Assembly (NCBI GenBank): GCA_029565375.1
Contig: JAKQOF010000124.1
Location: 1 to 18,948 of the forward strand
Source: a bacterium
GTDB lineage: Bacteria; Patescibacteriota; Saccharimonadia; Saccharimonadales; Saccharimonadaceae
Reading direction: 5' to 3'
Length of the DNA: 18,948 bases
Position numbers and translations under genes: made by a program. Below the pieces are notes generated by a model that searched no databases, was not told the origin of the DNA, and saw only the letters and a program-made list of their open reading frames with translations. Position 1 is the first letter of the stretch, and each line of letters begins with the position of its first letter. Of this stretch, positions 13,471-18,948 are shown one piece after another.

Positions 13471-15996
13471 ATGGATGATGAAATTAACACAACACTAGAA
13501 GGGGAACTCGTTCCCGAAATCCCACAGATTCACTCTCGTTCAGTCGAAAACCGCACTGTCGAAGATGTTATGGAAGACAGCTTCCTGCGCTATTCTATGA
13601 GCGTGATTATTGATCGCGCACTACCTGATGTGCGCGATGGCCTGAAGCCTGTTCACCGTCGTATTTTGTACTCAATGGGTGAGCAGAACCTTCGTCCTGG
13701 TGGACGATTCCTAAAAAGTGCACGTATCGTTGGTGACGTTATGGGTAAGTATCACCCACACGGTGACTCATCTATCTACTTCTCTATGGTTCGTTTGGCG
13801 CAGGACTGGGTCATGCGCTATCCGTTAGTGACCGGTCAAGGTAACTACGGTTCAATGGACGGAGATCCACCAGCTGCCAGTCGTTATACAGAGGCGCGCC
13901 TAGGACGAGCAGGTAACGAGCTATTAACAGATCTTGATAAAGATACTGTTGATTTTCGAGATAACTATGACGGTACAGAGCAAGAACCATCTGTTCTTCC
14001 ATCACGGCTTCCAAACCTTCTTTTGAACGGTCAGATAGGTATTGCTGTTGGTATGGCAACCAGCATTCCACCGCATAACCTTGGTGAACTGGTTGACGCA
14101 ACGATTCATTTGATTGATGATCCTGAATCAACTGTTGAAGACCTATTGCAATACGTTAAAGGTCCAGACTTCCCAACTGGCGCAATTGTTTATGGTGGTA
14201 CACCAATGAAGACTGCGTATCAGACGGGTCGTGGTAGTGTGACGATTCGTGCAGTAACTTCAATCGAAGAGACCAAAAAAGGCCGTAGCCAAATTATTGT
14301 CACAGAAATGCCATATGGTGTAAATAAAGCAACACTTATAGAGAAGATTGCAGAATTACATAAGGACAAAAAGATCGTTATTAGCGATTTACGTGACGAA
14401 AGTGCTCGTGGCAAAGTTCGTGTTGTGATTGAACTACGCAAAGATAGTTACCCAAAGAAGGTACTGAATCAACTGTTCAAAATGACCGCACTCCAGACTA
14501 GCTTCCACTACAATATGTTGGCACTTATTGATGGTATTCAACCACGAACACTTGGTCTACAAGAGATACTGAGCGAGTTTGTAAAGCATCGCCAAGTTGT
14601 CGTTCGTCGTCGTACGGAGTTCGAATTGAAGGCTGCAAAGGCACGTGCGCATATCTTGGAAGGCTACAAGATTGCACTTGATCATATCGACGAGGTGATC
14701 AAGTTGATTCGTGCAAGTAAGACAAGTGAAGAAGCTCAAGAAGGCTTGCAAAAGAAGTTCGGTTTGTCTGAGATCCAGGCACAAGCAATTCTTGCGATGC
14801 AACTTCGCCGTTTGACCGGACTTGAGCGAGACAAGATTGAAAACGAGTTGAAGGAACTACTTGCGCTCATTAGTAAGCTGGAGGCAATCTTGGCTGATGA
14901 AAAAGAAATTCTTCGCATCATCAAAGAAGAGCTTCTTGAAATGAAAGAAAAGTATGGGGACGACCGCCGTTCAAAGATGATTAATAGCGAACTCGGTAAG
15001 TTTAGCGATGAAGAGTTGATCCCTGAAGAGGAATCAGTTATTTTGCTCACAACCGAGAACTACATCAAACGAACACTTGTAAGCGAATATCGCCGACAAC
15101 ATCGCGGCGGCAAGGGTAAGCGCGGTATGACAACCAAAGAAGAGGATGTTATTGACCAACTCGTTCCGGCCAGTACCCACGACTATCTGTTGTTCTTCAC
15201 TAATAAGGGTCGCATCTTCCGCTTGAAAGCATACGAAGTCCCTGCGGCATCATTAGCTGCGAAGGGCGTCGCTGCTGTTAACCTGCTGAACCTCCAGCCT
15301 GAGGAACGTATTACGTCGATCATCCGCCATGAAAAGGACGCCAAAGACGATGGATACTTGTTTATGGCAACAACCAAGGGAACGATTAAAAAGACGCCAT
15401 TAAAGGACTATGCAAATATTCGTACTAATGGTTTGATTGCCATCAAACTGGATGAAGGGGACGAACTGAAGTGGATTCAAAAGACGACAGGTGAGAATGA
15501 TGTAATCATCTCAACATCTGCTGGTCAGGCGATCCGATTTGGTGAAAAAGATGCTCGTCCGATGGGACGAAGTGCACGCGGTGTCCGCGGTGTCCGTTTG
15601 CGACCAAACGACCAGGTTGTCGGTATGGATATTGTTGACGATGATGGCCGTAGCCTGTTGGTGATTAGCGAAAATGGGTACGGAAAGGCGACGAAGGTTG
15701 CTAACTTCCCATCACACAAACGAGGTGGTGTTGGTATCAAGGCTGCAGTCGTTACTGATAAGACCGGTCCGATTATTGCTGTTCGCACACTCGAACCTGA
15801 TGCAAGCGAAGTACTGCTTATCTCTAACCAAGGTCAAGCAATTCGCGTCAGCTTGAAGGATATCCCAACTCTTGGCCGAACCACACAGGGCGTACGAATC
15901 ATGCGTATGCGTGAAGGTGACAAAGTCTCATCACTTGGTTTGATGCCCGAGCAGAGTGCTGTAGTCGACGAAGATGAAGAAGAGGCGGTAGCCTAA
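13471..15996 (+). CDS. gyrA: DNA gyrase subunit A
   Basis: GyrA cuts and reseals DNA and wraps it through its C-terminal domain. The length of 841 residues is normal. The catalytic tyrosine is Y139 (AASRYTEARL). The GyrA box at 543-549 reads QHRGGKG, one change from QRRGGKG, and supports gyrase rather than topoisomerase IV. The C-terminal beta-pinwheel occupies about residues 520-820, followed by an acidic tail. In the quinolone-contact helix the sequence is HPHGDSSIYFSM: Ser100 matches E. coli Ser83, but the acidic residue at E. coli Asp87 is replaced by Phe104. The gene follows gyrB by 2 bases and precedes a PAP2-like gene by 1 base. The start ATG at 13471 has only a weak ribosome-binding site, so coupling to gyrB is likely. 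Confidence 0.98.
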   Translation: MDDEINTTLEGELVPEIPQIHSRSVENRTVEDVMEDSFLRYSMSVIIDRALPDVRDGLKPVHRRILYSMGEQNLRPGGRFLKSARIVGDVMGKYHPHGDSSIYFSMVRLAQDWVMRYPLVTGQGNYGSMDGDPPAASRYTEARLGRAGNELLTDLDKDTVDFRDNYDGTEQEPSVLPSRLPNLLLNGQIGIAVGMATSIPPHNLGELVDATIHLIDDPESTVEDLLQYVKGPDFPTGAIVYGGTPMKTAYQTGRGSVTIRAVTSIEETKKGRSQIIVTEMPYGVNKATLIEKIAELHKDKKIVISDLRDESARGKVRVVIELRKDSYPKKVLNQLFKMTALQTSFHYNMLALIDGIQPRTLGLQEILSEFVKHRQVVVRRRTEFELKAAKARAHILEGYKIALDHIDEVIKLIRASKTSEEAQEGLQKKFGLSEIQAQAILAMQLRRLTGLERDKIENELKELLALISKLEAILADEKEILRIIKEELLEMKEKYGDDRRSKMINSELGKFSDEELIPEEESVILLTTENYIKRTLVSEYRRQHRGGKGKRGMTTKEEDVIDQLVPASTHDYLLFFTNKGRIFRLKAYEVPAASLAAKGVAAVNLLNLQPEERITSIIRHEKDAKDDGYLFMATTKGTIKKTPLKDYANIRTNGLIAIKLDEGDELKWIQKTTGENDVIISTSAGQAIRFGEKDARPMGRSARGVRGVRLRPNDQVVGMDIVDDDGRSLLVISENGYGKATKVANFPSHKRGGVGIKAAVVTDKTGPIIAVRTLEPDASEVLLISNQGQAIRVSLKDIPTLGRTTQGVRIMRMREGDKVSSLGLMPEQSAVVDEDEEEAVA

Positions 15997-15997
15997 C

Positions 15998-16432
15998 ATG
16001 CTGAATCAAGTGTCACCGTATATCTGGGCTATTGTCGCCACATGGATAGCGGCACACTTGGTGAAGTACATTATTGCGATTATTCGCGGTACACAACTAA
16101 ACTTCACTAAACAGGTATTTATATCTGGTGGCATGCCAAGCTCGCACACGGCAACGTCAGTTGCCTTGTGGATGGTGATTTTGCTGATTGATGGTCCACT
16201 GTCTGGCTTGTTTGGTATGGCGACACTGTTTGTCCTGATTGTTGCGCACGATGCCGTGCGTGTACGACGCTCATCAGGTGAGCAGGGCGCTGCATTATTG
16301 CAGGTCATGAAAGAGACAAAAAGTAAGGCAGCAGTTCCACGAGTTTCCAGGGGTCACACGCTTCCTGAAGTGATCGTGGGAGCGATTTTTGGCGCTCTGT
16401 CCGGCGTAGTTGTCTTTTTAGCGACAACTTAA
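15998..16432 (+). CDS. Divergent PAP2 (DUF212, YuiD-like) membrane protein
   Basis: This is a 144-residue membrane protein related to the phosphatidic acid phosphatase/haloperoxidase fold. Motifs of the DUF212 family are present: SGGMPSSHTATSVAL at about 43-57, HDAVRVRRSSGEQ at 84-96 and GHTLPEVIVG at 119-128. The usual DAxGVRR has Arg instead of Gly at residue 88. Three or four hydrophobic spans are seen (about 8-30, 53-83 and 125-142). The substrate is unknown; family members may dephosphorylate lipid pyrophosphates, but this is not established. The ATG follows the gyrA stop by one base, so it is the third gene of the gyr operon. No T-tailed terminator follows, only an AGTTGTC/GACAACT hairpin at its 3' end. 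Confidence 0.85.
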   Translation: MLNQVSPYIWAIVATWIAAHLVKYIIAIIRGTQLNFTKQVFISGGMPSSHTATSVALWMVILLIDGPLSGLFGMATLFVLIVAHDAVRVRRSSGEQGAALLQVMKETKSKAAVPRVSRGHTLPEVIVGAIFGALSGVVVFLATT

Positions 16433-16444
16433 ACAAGAATACCC

Positions 16445-16474
16445 TTGACGAGGCACGTTCTACTAGAGTATGAT
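16445..16474 (+). promoter_or_regulatory. Promoter of the 16S rRNA gene
   Basis: TTGACG (16445-16450) and TATGAT (16469-16474) are separated by 18 bases. Transcription would start near 16481, about 70 bases before the 5' arm of the 16S processing stem. Confidence 0.65.
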
Positions 16475-16550
16475 TGTTTAAGTCTGGTCGCGACTATTAC
16501 ATATGGTAATACGAGCGAAACAACGTGGAGTTGGTACAGATAAAGAGATC

Positions 16551-16574
16551 TTTGACAATTTAGTAGTGCAAATT
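16551..16574 (+). other. 16S rRNA processing stem, 5' arm
   Basis: These 24 bases pair without interruption with 18267-18290 on the other side of the 16S gene (21 Watson-Crick and 3 G-U pairs). Such leader-trailer helices are the usual substrate for RNase III release of pre-16S. The arm begins TTTGACAA, which also resembles a boxA element. Confidence 0.9.
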
Positions 16575-16647
16575 AAGAATCTATCTTTTAGATAGGTTCT
16601 ATCATCGTCAATGTTTATGAGAGTCTTGTGTTTTGAAACAGAAACAC

Positions 16648-18118
<1,471 letters not shown>

Positions 18119-18203
18119 AGGGAGAGTTATGCCAGAGAAACGAGTAATCTTTCTCTGAAGCTAGGTCGGTCTTTTTGTTGTGTTGAGCTTACATAACAAT
18201 ATA

Positions 18204-18221
18204 GTTCCAATTTATTGGAAC
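18204..18221 (+). repeat. Small hairpin in the 16S trailer
   Basis: GTTCCAA and TTGGAAC (18204-18210, 18215-18221) form a perfect 7-bp stem with loop TTTA. There is no T run; it is probably just part of the folded trailer. Confidence 0.5.
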
Positions 18222-18266
18222 AAGACAAAGTTCGAAAAAATCTCTTATAAATAGAGACGATGATAC

Positions 18267-18290
18267 AATTTGCACTACTAAGTTGTTAAG
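18267..18290 (+). other. 16S rRNA processing stem, 3' arm
   Basis: This is the complement of 16551-16574. It ends only 7 bases before the terminator hairpin, so the primary 16S transcript appears to end right after this arm. Confidence 0.9.
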
Positions 18291-18297
18291 ACAGAGA

Positions 18298-18332
18298 ATC
18301 CTCTGGCGAAAGCTGGAGGATCTTTTGTTTTT
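18298..18332 (+). terminator. Intrinsic terminator of the 16S transcript
   Basis: A 10-bp stem (18298-18307 with 18312-18321, two G-U pairs) with a GAAA tetraloop is followed by CTTTTGTTTTTT. It works only on the plus strand, since no T run lies on the other side. It stops 16S transcription before the tRNA. Confidence 0.92.
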
Positions 18333-18341
18333 TACTGGTTA

Positions 18342-18773
18342 CTAAGCTAACTTTTTACTGAACTTTAACAGGTTATCTTTATCAAGTTTTTGAGCGTGTA
18401 AGTATCCAGCTTTTTGTAGTGATCTAATACTGTTAGTATTTTCCATTTCAACGTGGCCAAACAACTTTTTAATAGAGTATTCATGAGCTTTCTTTTCGAG
18501 CAAGCTGAGTAATTCTGTCGACAAACCTTTATTCCTAAAGTTTGGAGCGACATAGAACGAGAAGTAGCCATTTTCCTTATCGACTTCTAAATCTAAAAAA
18601 CCGATATAGTTCTCGTTGTTATATGCTAGCCAAAACTTACGACTTGAGTTAATAAGTTTTAACAGAGACTCGATATTTTCATATTCAGCTAAAAATCGAC
18701 GACCAATACTGTCATTTTGAAACCAACGCTTAAAAATATGACTATCATCTTCGTTTAAATCTCTTAGTTTCAT
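18342..18773 (-). CDS. GNAT family N-acetyltransferase
   Basis: This 143-residue protein has the GNAT acetyl-CoA transferase fold, closest in look to the RimJ/RimL group. The acetyl-CoA loop is YVAPNFRNKGLSTELL at about residues 74-89; the usual RGKGIG/A appears as RNKGLS. The NTNSIRSLQKAGY segment at 112-124 is the typical C-terminal motif. The substrate cannot be told. It lies between the 16S gene and tRNA-Ala on the opposite strand and faces the 16S terminator. Its promoter, a TG-preceded TATAGT at 18785-18780, ends 6 bases before the ATG, so a leaderless mRNA is expected. The gene looks more AT-rich and Lys/Asn-rich than its neighbours, which may point to later insertion. Confidence 0.88.
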   Translation of the reverse strand: MKLRDLNEDDSHIFKRWFQNDSIGRRFLAEYENIESLLKLINSSRKFWLAYNNENYIGFLDLEVDKENGYFSFYVAPNFRNKGLSTELLSLLEKKAHEYSIKKLFGHVEMENTNSIRSLQKAGYLHAQKLDKDNLLKFSKKLA

Positions 18774-18779
18774 GACTCT

Positions 18780-18788
18780 ACTATAACA
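18780..18788 (-). promoter_or_regulatory. Extended -10 of the acetyltransferase gene
   Basis: On the minus strand TATAGT (18785-18780) is preceded by TG at 18788-18787, and the ATG begins at 18773. The transcript would start at or within a base or two of the start codon. Confidence 0.6.
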
Positions 18789-18815
18789 AAAACATCCTTA
18801 ACAGTTTAAGCAGAC

Positions 18816-18844
18816 TTGCGATAGAGGGTGATTTACGCTAGAAT
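18816..18844 (+). promoter_or_regulatory. Promoter of tRNA-Ala
   Basis: TTGCGA (18816-18821) and TAGAAT (18839-18844) are exactly 17 bases apart, 20 bases before the tRNA. It shows that the tRNA does not depend on 16S transcription. Confidence 0.7.
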
Positions 18845-18864
18845 GGTCAGAGTTCATGGCATAT

Positions 18865-18941
18865 GGGGCGTTAGCTCAGTTGGCTAGAGCACCTGCTTTG
18901 CAAGCAGGGGGTCCGGGGTTCGAGTCCCCGACGCTCCACCA
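18865..18941 (+). tRNA. tRNA-Ala (anticodon TGC)
   Basis: A complete cloverleaf is visible: acceptor GGGGCGT/ACGCTCC with one G-U pair, D arm GCTC/GAGC, anticodon stem CCTGC/GCAGG with loop TTTGCAA (anticodon TGC), and T arm CGGGG-TTCGAGT-CCCCG. A73 and an encoded CCA follow. tRNA-Ala often sits between 16S and 23S; a 23S gene may follow beyond the window. Confidence 0.98.
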
Positions 18942-18948
18942 TAGAACT

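Noticed and set aside
16408..16429. AGTTGTC/GACAACT hairpin at the end of the PAP2 gene as a terminator
   Set aside because: The T run is in the loop, none follows the stem; the sequence after it is TAAACAAG.
16552..16580. TTGACA with AAGAAT 17 bases later as a second 16S promoter
   Set aside because: The TTGACA is part of the 24-bp processing-stem arm (and boxA-like), which explains its sequence better; the -10 is weak.
18261..18332. A small RNA from a TG-preceded TACAAT (18261-18269) to the terminator
   Set aside because: The -10-like sequence overlaps the 3' processing arm of 16S; this stretch is best read as the 16S trailer.

Overview
This window looks like a chromosomal segment of a Candidatus Saccharibacteria (TM7, CPR/Patescibacteria) genome. 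The main evidence is the 16S rRNA gene: its 5' region and internal sequence read as Saccharibacteria, and it carries a U at E. coli position 912, a base I associate with this phylum. The protein-coding content also fits a small CPR genome: short intergenic gaps, a VirD4-like membrane ATPase, LPxTG-type surface proteins and ComM. The standard genetic code applies, since every long frame reads through without in-frame UGA. All 14 coding sequences end in TAA or TAG.

Layout. Positions 1-513 hold an RNase HI, followed by RNase P RNA (rnpB) and a terminator that it appears to share with the convergent infC-rpmI-rplT translation operon (minus strand, 925-1976). infC has no ATG/GTG/TTG start and appears to begin at an ATC codon. 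comM lies upstream on the same strand (2061-3566). Divergent from comM is tmRNA (ssrA, 3633-4047), followed by two hairpin terminators. About 1.2 kb without a credible gene follows (4146-5366); its middle and right parts are crowded with inverted repeats, including a 20-bp near-perfect hairpin at 5129-5179. It is the best candidate here for something undescribed, possibly a structured RNA.

Positions 5367-9136 hold a plus-strand run of three genes: a small multi-span membrane protein, a small acidic protein, and a 970-residue membrane-anchored VirD4/HerA-type ATPase. Convergent to it (minus, 9156-11335) is a pair encoding an LPxTG-type surface protein with a polyproline stalk and a small two-span membrane protein. 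Divergent from that pair is gyrB-gyrA plus a divergent-PAP2 (DUF212) gene, 11486-16432. The first two genes of the 5367-9136 run, and the acetyltransferase near the right end, have extended -10 boxes so close to the start codon that leaderless mRNAs are expected.

The right end holds the 16S rRNA gene as a self-contained transcription unit: its own promoter, a 24-bp leader/trailer processing stem (16551-16574 with 18267-18290), and a strong intrinsic terminator at 18298-18332. After it come an acetyltransferase gene on the opposite strand and a tRNA-Ala(UGC) with its own promoter. The 16S is therefore not co-transcribed with a downstream 23S gene. The 16S sequence and GyrA also differ from E. 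coli at known antibiotic-contact positions (912, 1409/1491; GyrA 87).
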